From Paracoccaceae bacterium (GTDB lineage Bacteria > Pseudomonadota > Alphaproteobacteria > Rhodobacterales > Rhodobacteraceae): a stretch of DNA of 9,451 nucleotides. Made by a program: the position numbers and the translations under genes. The notes beneath the pieces were generated by a model. That model was not told where the DNA came from, ran no database searches, and worked only from the letters and a program-made list of their open reading frames with translations. Position 1 is the stretch's first letter. Every line of letters starts with the position of its first letter. Of this stretch, positions 1 through 7,035 are shown in pieces. Location of the stretch: positions 1 through 9,451 of the forward strand of contig WTGT01000138.1 in NCBI GenBank assembly GCA_011523445.1. The letters run 5' to 3'.

Positions 1-1
1 A

Positions 2-508
2 CTGGTCGGAATTATTCAGTCATTCGAAAGCTTGCTCAGGGGAATATTCTATGTGGTTGGCCTCATTCTTGTCATTCAGAGCTTTCGCAACGCTGCCAAG
101 AGATCAGAATTGGGGCCACAATTCAGTTCCTGGCTCAGTCCGCTAGCAAGTTTCACAATTGGTTTGTTTTTGCTTGCCCTTCCAAGTGCAATATCTCTTT
201 TGAGCAAAACCCTGTTTGGCATCAGGGAGCAAATAAACCCGCGTTCGATATTTCAATATGACACTGACCTTATCTATCCACTAAGCACTGGGAATGCCGG
301 AGAATTGATCGAGCTTGTTGTCATGGTCATACAGTTTTTGGGATTTATTGCCATTATTCGAAGCCTGTTGCTTTTCAATCAGATTGGTACCCAGGGTTCA
401 AGGGTCGTTGGACCAGGAATAACCTTTATGATTGCAGGTACACTATCAGTAAATTTCCCACTATTTTGGGGTTTGCTCGTGGATTTGTTTTTGGGTTTGT
501 CGGGTTAG
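2..508 (+). CDS. icmC: IcmC/DotE-like type IVB secretion inner-membrane protein (5' partial)
   Basis: The reading frame is open to the left edge of the window, so the true start is probably outside it. An internal TTG at 32 would give 158 residues, but the residues before it continue the same kind of sequence. Numbered from that TTG, hydrophobic segments lie at about 4-18, 36-58, 88-113 and 125-153, with a short soluble loop at about 62-85. The layout fits the IcmC/DotE family (TraQ in IncI plasmid R64): a first helix followed by a basic stretch (FRNAAKR), a second helix ending in TLFG, a helix ending in AIIRS, then a TQG...GPGITFMIAG stretch. That family sits in the inner membrane as part of Dot/Icm (type IVB) secretion or conjugation machinery; its exact role is unclear. 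Family assignment is from remembered sequence pattern, and another small multi-spanning protein is possible. No other Dot/Icm gene is in view; partners would lie upstream. Confidence 0.6.
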   Translation: MVGIIQSFESLLRGIFYVVGLILVIQSFRNAAKRSELGPQFSSWLSPLASFTIGLFLLALPSAISLLSKTLFGIREQINPRSIFQYDTDLIYPLSTGNAGELIELVVMVIQFLGFIAIIRSLLLFNQIGTQGSRVVGPGITFMIAGTLSVNFPLFWGLLVDLFLGLSG

Positions 509-583
509 GTTTGACAGAAATGCTGAACTCACTTTTTGATTCTGAAGTTGTCAGGGTTAAAGGCTTGTCAAATGTTTCAAAGG

Positions 584-613
584 TTGACTAATCTCGGTTA
601 TTTTTAAAATATA
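584..613 (+). promoter_or_regulatory. candidate sigma70 promoter for the HEPN gene
   Basis: TTGACT at 584-589 matches five of six -35 consensus bases. It is followed after 18 bases by AATATA at 608-613 within an AT-rich stretch, a weak -10. The position, about 45 bases before the ATG at 658, suits the downstream gene. Spacing and -10 quality are only fair. Confidence 0.3.
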
Positions 614-657
614 CATTCCCTTCCAAATTCAGAGATTCCGTTTTCAAATTAAAGAAA

Positions 658-1320
658 ATGACCATTAATTATCAGGTCCTCAGGGCCAAGGAACAAAACT
701 TTGAGACGAACCTGCCCACGGATTTTCAACTCCGCATTCATAGGTCAATCAGCTGGGTTGCCCGGGCTCAAAGCCTTTATGATGATGAAGATCTGAAGTT
801 CATTTGCTATTGGATTGCATTTAATGCCTCCTACGCCAAGCAAGTTGGTTTTGAAGCCCATCTTCATTCGGACAGGGATCTTCACATGGAATTTTTTAAC
901 AAGTTAAATGCACTCGACAGGGATCGAAGGATCTATGGAACCATCTGGGATGAATTCTCCGACAAGGTCAGAAATCTGATGGTCAACAAGTATATTTTCA
1001 AACCCTTCTGGGACTTCAATGCGGGATTGATTACCAAGCAGGAGATGAACGAAAAATTCACTACTTCCAATAATACTTTCCTCCGGGCATTCCAAAGGGT
1101 TGAAACAGGACGTGTTCTGTCCCTTATATTTTCGCGACTATATCTGCTCAGGAATCAGTTAATTCATGGTGGTGCAACTCATAAAAGCAGCAAGAATCGT
1201 GAACAAGTGGTAACCGGTTCAGGCTTGTTGGGTGCATTGGTTCCGATCTTTGTTGATATTATGCTGGATCATCCAGAAGAGGAATGGGGAGATCCTTATT
1301 TTCCAGTAATTGAAGAGTAG
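658..1320 (+). CDS. HEPN-domain protein (putative RNase-fold)
   Basis: This is a 220-residue soluble protein with no signal peptide or membrane helix. The key motif is RNQLIH at residues 165-170 (R165, N166, H170), the RNxxxH signature of HEPN domains, within LRNQLIHGGAT. An earlier helix carries FICYWIAFNASYA (48-60), typical of the large HEPN-like families whose first helices precede the catalytic one. The C-terminus (about 189-216) reads LLGALVPIFVDIM followed by an acidic stretch ending EEEWGDPYFPV. HEPN proteins are often metal-independent RNases in toxin-antitoxin, abortive-infection or RNA-processing roles, and some act only as scaffolds. No nucleotidyltransferase (MNT) antitoxin gene is adjacent. 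The gene stands between the IcmC-like gene and asd, 49 bases before asd, with its own candidate promoter. The ribosome-binding site is weak (AAAGAAA). Substrate and role are unknown. Confidence 0.72.
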   Translation: MTINYQVLRAKEQNFETNLPTDFQLRIHRSISWVARAQSLYDDEDLKFICYWIAFNASYAKQVGFEAHLHSDRDLHMEFFNKLNALDRDRRIYGTIWDEFSDKVRNLMVNKYIFKPFWDFNAGLITKQEMNEKFTTSNNTFLRAFQRVETGRVLSLIFSRLYLLRNQLIHGGATHKSSKNREQVVTGSGLLGALVPIFVDIMLDHPEEEWGDPYFPVIEE

Positions 1321-1369
1321 AATGAGTTACTGAATTGATTTGGTTTAGAAATTTAATTGAAAGAGACAA

Positions 1370-2392
1370 ATGGGATATAGAGTAGCTGTCGTAGGCGCAA
1401 CGGGTAATGTTGGGAGGGAAATGCTCAACATTCTTTCGGAACGTGAATTCCCCGTGGACGAAATCAAGGCTTTGGCTTCAAGCAGGTCGGCAGGAGAGCC
1501 GGTTGAATTCGGGTCTGATGAGCTGATAGTTGGTGATTTGGACCAGTTTGACTTTACAGGCTGGGATATTGCACTTTTTGCAATCGGCTCCTCGGCGACC
1601 AAGAAATATGCTCCATTGGCTGCCCAAGCAGGTTGTGTGGTGATAGATAATTCATCCCTTTATCGTTACGAACCGGATATCCCACTTATCGTACCGGAAG
1701 TCAATCCGGATGCCATTACCCAGTATTCGAACAGGAACATCATTGCCAATCCGAATTGTTCAACTGCCCAAATGGTTGTGGCTCTGAAACCACTGCATGA
1801 TTTGGCAACCATAAATCGGGTTGTGGTTTCCACCTACCAGTCGGTCTCCGGTTCCGGCAAGGCGGCCATGGATGAACTGTTCAATCAAACCAAGGCCCTG
1901 TATTCCCAGGAAGAAACCGTGGAACCCAAGGTTTACCCCTGCCGTATTGCCTTCAATGTCATTCCGCATATCGACAGTTTCATGGAAGACGGATATACGC
2001 GTGAAGAATGGAAAATGGTAATTGAAACAAAAAAAATTGTAGACCCGCATATTGATGTAACCGCTACCTGTGTGCGAGTTCCGGTTTTTGTTGGGCATTC
2101 GGAAGCTGTAAATGTTGAATTTGAAAACCCCATCGATGTTGATGAAGCAAGGGAAGTCCTGAAGGAATCACCCGGCATAATGGTTTTGGACAAGCATGAA
2201 GATGGTGGATATATGACCCCCATGGATTGCATCGGGGAATATGCGACATTCATCAGCCGATTAAGACAAGATTTGACCATACCAAATGGATTGAATTTCT
2301 GGTGTGTTTCAGACAATCTTCGCAAGGGTGCTGCCCTTAATGCCGTACAAATTGCCGAATTGCTAGGCCGAAGAATTTTGAAAAAAGGTTAA
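1370..2392 (+). CDS. asd: aspartate-semialdehyde dehydrogenase
   Basis: This 340-residue enzyme catalyses NADPH-dependent reduction of aspartyl-4-phosphate to aspartate-4-semialdehyde, the branch point to lysine, diaminopimelate, threonine and methionine. The N-terminal Rossmann nucleotide loop GATGNVG is at residues 9-15. The catalytic cysteine is Cys130 in NPNCSTAQM. A substrate and dimer-interface stretch YQSVSGSG is at 156-163, and the basic/His pair of the active site is Arg236/His243 in RVPVFVGHSEAV. The C-terminal SDNLRKGAALNAVQIAE (314-330) is the usual cofactor-side helix. Length and motifs are complete, so the gene should be functional. An AAGAG ribosome-binding site lies just before the ATG. 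The NlpC/P60 gene follows after 31 bases on the same strand, so the two may share a transcript; nothing suggests a functional link beyond diaminopimelate supply to peptidoglycan. Confidence 0.96.
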   Translation: MGYRVAVVGATGNVGREMLNILSEREFPVDEIKALASSRSAGEPVEFGSDELIVGDLDQFDFTGWDIALFAIGSSATKKYAPLAAQAGCVVIDNSSLYRYEPDIPLIVPEVNPDAITQYSNRNIIANPNCSTAQMVVALKPLHDLATINRVVVSTYQSVSGSGKAAMDELFNQTKALYSQEETVEPKVYPCRIAFNVIPHIDSFMEDGYTREEWKMVIETKKIVDPHIDVTATCVRVPVFVGHSEAVNVEFENPIDVDEAREVLKESPGIMVLDKHEDGGYMTPMDCIGEYATFISRLRQDLTIPNGLNFWCVSDNLRKGAALNAVQIAELLGRRILKKG

Positions 2393-2423
2393 ATCAAAAA
2401 CTCATTTCGGGTAAAATTATAAA

Positions 2424-3284
2424 ATGCCCAAGCCAACAAAAAACATTGATGATTCCCGGTTATTGGCCGCCAACGAAAATGTGGCCGCACTGGAATTGAA
2501 GGGATTGGTTAAGGCTAAGAAATTTGTGAAGGGAGACCGGTATCAGGGATACCAACCCGTCTCCGGAATATATCAGAAGCCAAATGGGACACTTACCTGC
2601 GAGCTTTTGTGCGGCAATGATTTCAGGGTATTGGAGCGGGTTGAGGATTGGTGTTTTGGGCAGGTTGTCAAGGATGGTTATGTGGGCTATACCCTTGCCG
2701 ATAACCTTACTCCAGCCACTGACAAAACCCATTATGTCTGTACCCTTGGTACCGGAATGTACCAGCAGGGAGATGTGAAATCAAAATTCCTCAAGTGGTT
2801 GCCCCACGGTACAAGATTGAGGGTTACCGGTACTGAAGGAAGATTTGCAAGACTTGCTTCTGGTCAATTTGTCACCGTCAACCATCTTCGTAAAATCGGT
2901 GATTGGGAAGGAGATTTTGTCTCAATCGCGGAAAGGTATCTTGATGTTCCCTATCTCTGGGGAGGTAATTCCCCATTGGGAATTGATTGTTCGGGATTGG
3001 TAAGCAACGCCCTCACCCATGTGGGGATCGAAAGTCCCAGGGACAGTGATCAGCAATTTGCCGATCTTGGAATATTATTGGACAAAAGTGAAAGACCAAG
3101 GCGTGGAGATCTGGTATTTTGGGAGGGACATGTTGGTATCATGGTCAATGAACATATGATGCTCCACGCCACGGCATTTCATATGCTTGTTGTGGTGGAA
3201 CCACTCAAAGAAGTCAAGAACAGAATTGAGGCCTCCAAGGAGACCAGGTTTCTAGGTTTGAAGAGACTTACCCGACAAGCCTGA
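2424..3284 (+). CDS. SH3-domain NlpC/P60 (C40) cysteine peptidase
   Basis: This 286-residue protein has two bacterial SH3-like modules (about 40-98 and 105-155) followed by an NlpC/P60 catalytic domain (about 163-280). YLWGGNSPLGIDCSGLV carries the catalytic Cys189; the histidines His236 (GHVGIM) and His248 (MLHATA) complete the expected Cys-His-His set. NlpC/P60 enzymes with SH3 modules usually cleave gamma-D-glutamyl-diaminopimelate (or L-Ala-gamma-D-Glu) bonds in peptidoglycan peptides. There is no signal peptide, which is usual for this alphaproteobacterial form and suggests a role on recycled muropeptides in the cytoplasm or an unconventional route out. The gene lies 31 bases after asd in the same direction. 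Its 3' end overlaps the convergent DUF2794 gene by 17 bases. No strong ribosome-binding site precedes the ATG, so coupling to asd translation is plausible. Confidence 0.92.
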   Translation: MPKPTKNIDDSRLLAANENVAALELKGLVKAKKFVKGDRYQGYQPVSGIYQKPNGTLTCELLCGNDFRVLERVEDWCFGQVVKDGYVGYTLADNLTPATDKTHYVCTLGTGMYQQGDVKSKFLKWLPHGTRLRVTGTEGRFARLASGQFVTVNHLRKIGDWEGDFVSIAERYLDVPYLWGGNSPLGIDCSGLVSNALTHVGIESPRDSDQQFADLGILLDKSERPRRGDLVFWEGHVGIMVNEHMMLHATAFHMLVVVEPLKEVKNRIEASKETRFLGLKRLTRQA

Positions 3285-3630
3285 GGTTTCGTTTGTCAAG
3301 AACACTGATAACCCTTTTGAGTTCATTACCCCTTTTCAAAATCTGCCCATCCATTGCCTTGACAATGTAAAGGGAATGCCTGGCTTTCAAATCCGGATGT
3401 TTTTCAATCCGGTACAGGGGAAAGTCAGCAGTTCGACGAAAAATCGAAAATATGGCTACATCCTTGAGGTGCGAGATACCATAGTCACGCCAGATACCGG
3501 AGGCAACCATGCGACCGTATAGTGACATGATCACTCCTAATTCAGTGCGATTGAAACTGACTACCGGTAGGGAAGATTGAAGGTGTGTGGGCTTGTTGCT
3601 TCTGTATTCTGCTAAGTTGTAAACCGGCAT
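3268..3630 (-). CDS. DUF2794 family protein
   Basis: This 120-residue protein has no signal peptide or membrane helix. The core (about 25-118) matches my memory of DUF2794: FNRTEL, then LYGRMVASGIWRDYGI (38-52), VAIFSIFRRTADFPLYRIEK (58-77), GQILKRG (95-101) and a basic C-terminus ending in LRLV. The family is small, largely alphaproteobacterial and of unknown function. The N-terminal 20 residues look poorly ordered and variable. It converges on the NlpC/P60 gene with a 17-base overlap, so the two mRNAs would pair at their 3' ends. The ATG at 3630 has no clear ribosome-binding site. A possible small ORF in the same direction ends 7 bases upstream of this start. Confidence 0.85.
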   Translation of the reverse strand: MPVYNLAEYRSNKPTHLQSSLPVVSFNRTELGVIMSLYGRMVASGIWRDYGISHLKDVAIFSIFRRTADFPLYRIEKHPDLKARHSLYIVKAMDGQILKRGNELKRVISVLDKRNLRLVG

Positions 3631-3637
3631 CTAACTA

Positions 3638-3892
3638 TCAATAAATTATTTTTGTAATACCTCTATATTCAGAGCATTTGAAATCATTTTGCAACCATTT
3701 ATTTTTACTCTCGCCAGATTGATGGAAAGGTCGAATTTCCCAATGCTCCTTGTTCTCAAAAAGAAGTTTTTCAATTAATTCCAAAGCCATTCTAATCATG
3801 GTAAGGGAATTGTCTGCTTGAAGGGGAAAGGATGAACTGTTGAATCACTCTTTCCATCTGTCGAATTTGCGGTAATTAAAGTAATTCCGCAT
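3638..3892 (-). pseudogene. possible small ORF interrupted by one in-frame TGA
   Basis: Read on the minus strand from an ATG at 3892, the frame runs 15 codons (MRNYFNYRKFDRWKE), meets TGA at 3847-3845, and continues in the same frame for 68 sense codons to a TGA at 3640-3638. The downstream part reads like protein, with an amphipathic helix (MALELIEKLLFENKEHW) and mixed charged residues. It can start at an ATG at 3799 to give 53 residues. It ends 7 bases before the DUF2794 start, which would fit an operon. Against it: no recognised family, no ribosome-binding site, a hairpin overlapping the first codons, and a length chance could produce. It could be an inactivated gene (TGG to TGA), a real 53-residue protein, or non-coding. 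Confidence 0.25.
3869..3890. repeat. imperfect inverted repeat (hairpin)
   Basis: The left arm GCGG-T-AATTA (3869-3878) pairs with TAATTCCGC (3882-3890) over nine base pairs with one bulged T and a three-base loop. No T-tract follows on either strand, so it is not a standard terminator. It could be a protein-binding palindrome or a small dispersed element. Confidence 0.4.
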
Positions 3893-4094
3893 CTAAACAA
3901 AACGTCGGGATTTGAAATCTATTTTTCAAAAGTTTACATCTATAAATCGGGAGGAATAAATTACAGAACATTCAAAATATAGACTTCATCAGGTCGATCT
4001 TTAAATTGAATAATTGATTGCGGTAAATGTTTTTCACAAAATCTGCCGGTGAAAGAAAAAAGGATGGTTTGGAATTACCATTTGGGGTTTCGTA

Positions 4095-5348
4095 GTGTCT
4101 GAGTTGAAGCATCTGCATACATATGTTGTTGTCTCCGTGGGTTACGGCGCTTTCATGTTTACCGATGGAGTAGTGAGAATGATTCTTCTCCTGCATTTTC
4201 ATACATTGGATTTCACTCCTGTTCAGCTGGCGATGATTTTCCTGATGTATGAGCTGGTCAGCATGATTACTAACCTTTATTCCGGCTGGGTGGGGGCAAA
4301 ATTCGGCATGGCAAGGACCTTGTATGGAGGACTGATTATCCAGATAATTGCCTTGAGCATTCTGGCCCAAATGAACCCGGACTGGTCAATTGCCGCCTCA
4401 TTGGTATTCATCATGGTCCTGCAGGGGATGTCGGGTGCAGCCAGGAATTTAACCACAACCACATCCAAAAGCTCTCTGAAAATAATTACCGACAATCAGG
4501 AAGGTGCATTGTTCAAATGGGCTGCAAGATTGACGGGCTCGAAGAATTTTATCCGTGGTGCGGGTTTTCTTTCTGGTGCTTTGTTGTTGGGTCTGTTAGG
4601 TTTTTCCACCTCCCTTATCCTTATTGCCGGTTTTCTAGCAGTTGTAACCGTCGGCGTGGTCATTGTTGGGGTTTCCAATCTTCCCGTGGGTGAAAAAGGT
4701 ATTCGCTTGAGGGAAGTATTTTCCAAGAACGAGAATGTGAACAGTCTGGCCATGGCGAGAATGTTCCTTTATGGAGCACGTGATGTCTGGTTTGTTGTTG
4801 GATTTCCGATTTACCTGTTTGAGGTGATTTCGGATGGATCGCTTGCAGGGGATATGAGGGCTTGCCTTCTGGTGGGTCTATTTACGGGTGTATGGATCGT
4901 AGTCTATGGCATGATACAAACCTTTTCACCCAATTTCGTCAAATATGACAATTTACCTGTTCTGACTCTGGTCCAGTACCTGAAAAACTTGGGTAGAGGA
5001 ATACCTGCCATCCTGTTTATCCTCGGTGGATTAACCTTTCTGGAGCATATGAATTTCAACTGGATTCCAGCAACCCTGATATTGGGGCTTTTTATTATCG
5101 GATATATTTTTGCAATCAGCTCATCCATACATTCTTTTCTTATTTTGGCTTTTTCGCAATCTTCCAGGATAACCTTGGATGTCGGTTACTATTATATGGC
5201 CAATTCCGGAGGGCGGGTGATTGGTACATTCCTATCGGGGTTGAGTTTCCAGTTGGGTGGCATCAGCCTTTGTCTGTTCACGGCCAGTGCTATGGCTGTG
5301 CTTGCTTGGTTTGCGTCATTGAGAATCAAGCCAGTTCCAGCATCTTAA
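4095..5348 (+). CDS. arsJ: ArsJ-type MFS transporter
   Basis: This is a 417-residue integral membrane protein with about 12 predicted helices. It has features of the ArsJ branch of the major facilitator superfamily: FTDGVVRMILLLHFH (22-36), a helix-3 segment LYSGWVGAKFG (61-71), TTTTSKSSLK (120-129), GSKNFIRGAGF (148-158), FLYGARDVWFVVGFP (224-238) and, near the end, LDVGYYYMANSGGRVIGTFLSG (361-382). ArsJ exports 1-arseno-3-phosphoglycerate, made by a partner glyceraldehyde-3-phosphate dehydrogenase from arsenate. That partner gene, ArsR and ArsC are all absent here, so the substrate may differ or the GAPDH may be elsewhere. The start is GTG at 4095, the first usable start after a TGA at 4050; length agrees with the family. 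A 12-codon ATG ORF (4064-4102) with a better ribosome-binding site overlaps it. The gamma-glutamyltransferase gene follows after 18 bases. The family call is firm; the substrate is not. Confidence 0.85.
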   Translation: MSELKHLHTYVVVSVGYGAFMFTDGVVRMILLLHFHTLDFTPVQLAMIFLMYELVSMITNLYSGWVGAKFGMARTLYGGLIIQIIALSILAQMNPDWSIAASLVFIMVLQGMSGAARNLTTTTSKSSLKIITDNQEGALFKWAARLTGSKNFIRGAGFLSGALLLGLLGFSTSLILIAGFLAVVTVGVVIVGVSNLPVGEKGIRLREVFSKNENVNSLAMARMFLYGARDVWFVVGFPIYLFEVISDGSLAGDMRACLLVGLFTGVWIVVYGMIQTFSPNFVKYDNLPVLTLVQYLKNLGRGIPAILFILGGLTFLEHMNFNWIPATLILGLFIIGYIFAISSSIHSFLILAFSQSSRITLDVGYYYMANSGGRVIGTFLSGLSFQLGGISLCLFTASAMAVLAWFASLRIKPVPAS

Positions 5349-5366
5349 TTTGGGGTATAGAATATA

Positions 5367-6947
5367 ATGAGAGATTTTCAGAATCCGGGTCGATCCCCGG
5401 TATATGCTGCCAATGGCATGTGTGCCACGTCCCACCCCCTGGCAGCAAGAACAGCAGTACGTATTCTTGAAGATGGAGGCAATGCTGTGGATGCAGCCAT
5501 TGCCGGTGCAGTCCTTTTAGGATTTTGTGAACCACAATCGACCGGATTGGGTGGAGATTGTTTTGCCTTGGTTAAATTGCCAAATGAAGAGAACATAATT
5601 TCGATTAACGGGTCGGGTCGAGCACCGGCAGCAACAAATTCCAATTCCTTGAGAGAGGCTGGAAAAACCTGTCTGGACGAATACCGGCCGGAATCAATTA
5701 CCATCCCTGGTGCCGTGGATGCCTTTTGCCGACTGGAAGAGGATTATGGCAAGATGGGTATGGAGGGAGTACTTGCACCTGCAATCAAATATGCCCGTGA
5801 GGGAATACCCGTATCACCACGGGTTGGATACGACTGGCAAAATGGCAAGGATGTGCTGCAGGGCAAGGCCAGGAACTACTACCTTCTTGATGGTCAGGTT
5901 CCTTCCCTGGGAACAATGTTTCGTGCCCCGAAGCAGGCTGAAGTACTGGAAAGAATAGCCCGAGAAGGTAGGGATGGTTTTTATCTGGGAGAAGTTGCAG
6001 AAGATATGAGGGATAGTTTGAAATCATGGGGTGGGGTCCATACCTTGGAGGATTTTGCCAACAACTCCCCAGACTACACTCAGGTCATTGCCAGTTCCTA
6101 CAAGGGTCATGAGGTCATCGAGCATCCACCAAACGGACAGGGGGCCATGGCCTTGCTTCTTTTGAACATTCTCAAGAATTTTGATCTTGGCAGTCTCGAT
6201 CCGTTTGGACCTGAAAGAACCCATATCGAGATTGAAGCTGGGAAACTTGCAATGGATGCCCGAAACAGGTTTATTGCTGACATGGATTATACTTCCCGGC
6301 TGGATCATCTGCTGTCCCAGGAGACAGCAGACCTCTTGGCCAGCCAGATAAGTATGAATGAGGTCAATACCGACATACATAAGATCACGGAATCCGTTCA
6401 TAAGGACACCATTTACATAACGGTGGTTGATTCCAACAGAATGGCCGTATCACTGATTTATTCCATATTCCATGGGTTTGGTTCGGGAATTGCTTCCGAG
6501 AAATTCGGCATACTCCTTCATAACCGTGGTGCAGGATTCAACCTAACCGAGGGACATCCCAACGAAATAGGGCCAGGGAAAAGACCCATGCATACCATTA
6601 TTCCAGCTATGTTAAAGCTCAATGGCAAGATGATCATGCCCTTTGGTGTTATGGGGGGACAATATCAGTCGGTAGGCCATGCAAGATTCCTGACCAACAT
6701 GGTGGATTACGGTTTTGATCCACAAACCGCCTTGGATGGACCTAGAAGTTTTTTTGAAGAAAATATCTCCTTGCTTGAAAGGGGTTATTCCGATGCTACG
6801 ATCAGGGCCTTGGAGGCATTAGGCCATCAAGTGGAAATCCCACCGTCACCTCATGGAGGAGGTCAGGCAATACTGATTGATTTTGACAAGGGTTCATTGG
6901 TGGGGGCGTCCGATCCCAGAAAGGATGGATGTGCCATCGGGTATTGA
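5367..6947 (+). CDS. ggt: gamma-glutamyltransferase family protein (YwrD-like)
   Basis: This is a 526-residue Ntn-hydrolase precursor. Family members transfer or hydrolyse gamma-glutamyl groups of glutathione or related amides after self-cleavage into a large and a small subunit. The N-terminal part carries ATSHPLAARTAVRILEDGGNAVDAAIA (20-46) and STGLGGDCFALV (58-69). The expected nucleophile is Thr348 in KDTIYITVVD, aligned with the cleavage threonine of E. coli Ggt (TTHYSVVD), so subunits of about 347 and 179 residues would form. GPGKRPMHTIIPAM (403-416) and GGQYQ (430-434) are the usual small-subunit substrate and oxyanion segments. There is no signal peptide, unlike periplasmic E. coli Ggt, so it probably works in the cytoplasm like YwrD-type members. 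It lies 18 bases after the ArsJ-like gene with no promoter between them, implying co-expression. True substrate is uncertain; cephalosporin or glutaryl acylase activity is possible in this superfamily. Confidence 0.9.
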   Translation: MRDFQNPGRSPVYAANGMCATSHPLAARTAVRILEDGGNAVDAAIAGAVLLGFCEPQSTGLGGDCFALVKLPNEENIISINGSGRAPAATNSNSLREAGKTCLDEYRPESITIPGAVDAFCRLEEDYGKMGMEGVLAPAIKYAREGIPVSPRVGYDWQNGKDVLQGKARNYYLLDGQVPSLGTMFRAPKQAEVLERIAREGRDGFYLGEVAEDMRDSLKSWGGVHTLEDFANNSPDYTQVIASSYKGHEVIEHPPNGQGAMALLLLNILKNFDLGSLDPFGPERTHIEIEAGKLAMDARNRFIADMDYTSRLDHLLSQETADLLASQISMNEVNTDIHKITESVHKDTIYITVVDSNRMAVSLIYSIFHGFGSGIASEKFGILLHNRGAGFNLTEGHPNEIGPGKRPMHTIIPAMLKLNGKMIMPFGVMGGQYQSVGHARFLTNMVDYGFDPQTALDGPRSFFEENISLLERGYSDATIRALEALGHQVEIPPSPHGGGQAILIDFDKGSLVGASDPRKDGCAIGY

Positions 6948-6957
6948 AGAAGAAGGA

Positions 6958-7019
6958 TTTCAGATAGGGTTGCAATTAAGCTGGAATTCTAATTGGGTCT
7001 TCGTCCTTTTCATCTGAAA
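6958..7019 (+). other. nested inverted repeats downstream of ggt
   Basis: TTTCAGAT (6958-6965) pairs with ATCTGAAA (7012-7019), and CAATTA (6973-6978) pairs with TAATTG (6990-6995) inside it. The structure could protect or end the arsJ-ggt transcript, but there is no GC-rich stem or clean T-tract, so I do not call it an intrinsic terminator. Confidence 0.2.
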
Positions 7020-7035
7020 ATATTTGTCTGGGTCA

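Larger units (their letters stand above)
3631..4094. other. 464-base intergenic region without a clear gene
   Basis: This AT-rich stretch separates the minus-strand DUF2794 gene from the plus-strand ArsJ-like gene, so promoters for both should lie here. I see a possible decayed small ORF on the minus strand (3638-3892), a hairpin at 3869-3890, a perfect TTTGAAA/TTTCAAA inverted repeat at 3911-3930 with a six-base loop, and a ribosome-binding-like GGGAGG at 3949-3954 with no good start codon after it. No convincing -35/-10 pair stands out and I see no tRNA-like structure. Confidence 0.6.

Noticed and set aside
511..539. TTGACA at 511-516 as a -35 element just after the IcmC-like gene.
   Set aside because: No acceptable -10 hexamer lies 16-18 bases downstream, and the TTGACT at 584 has better context.
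904..1095. Minus-strand ORF of 63 codons inside the HEPN gene.
   Set aside because: It is antisense to a well-supported coding region and has no family resemblance; it is a shadow frame.
1760..2325. Long minus-strand and alternate-frame ORFs within asd.
   Set aside because: They overlap a complete enzyme with all its catalytic motifs and have no recognisable domain.
3845..3847. TGA as a recoded Trp or selenocysteine codon in the small minus-strand ORF.
   Set aside because: NlpC/P60 and ggt both end at TGA at normal family lengths and Trp is TGG throughout, so the code is standard; no selenocysteine insertion element or selenoprotein family is recognisable.
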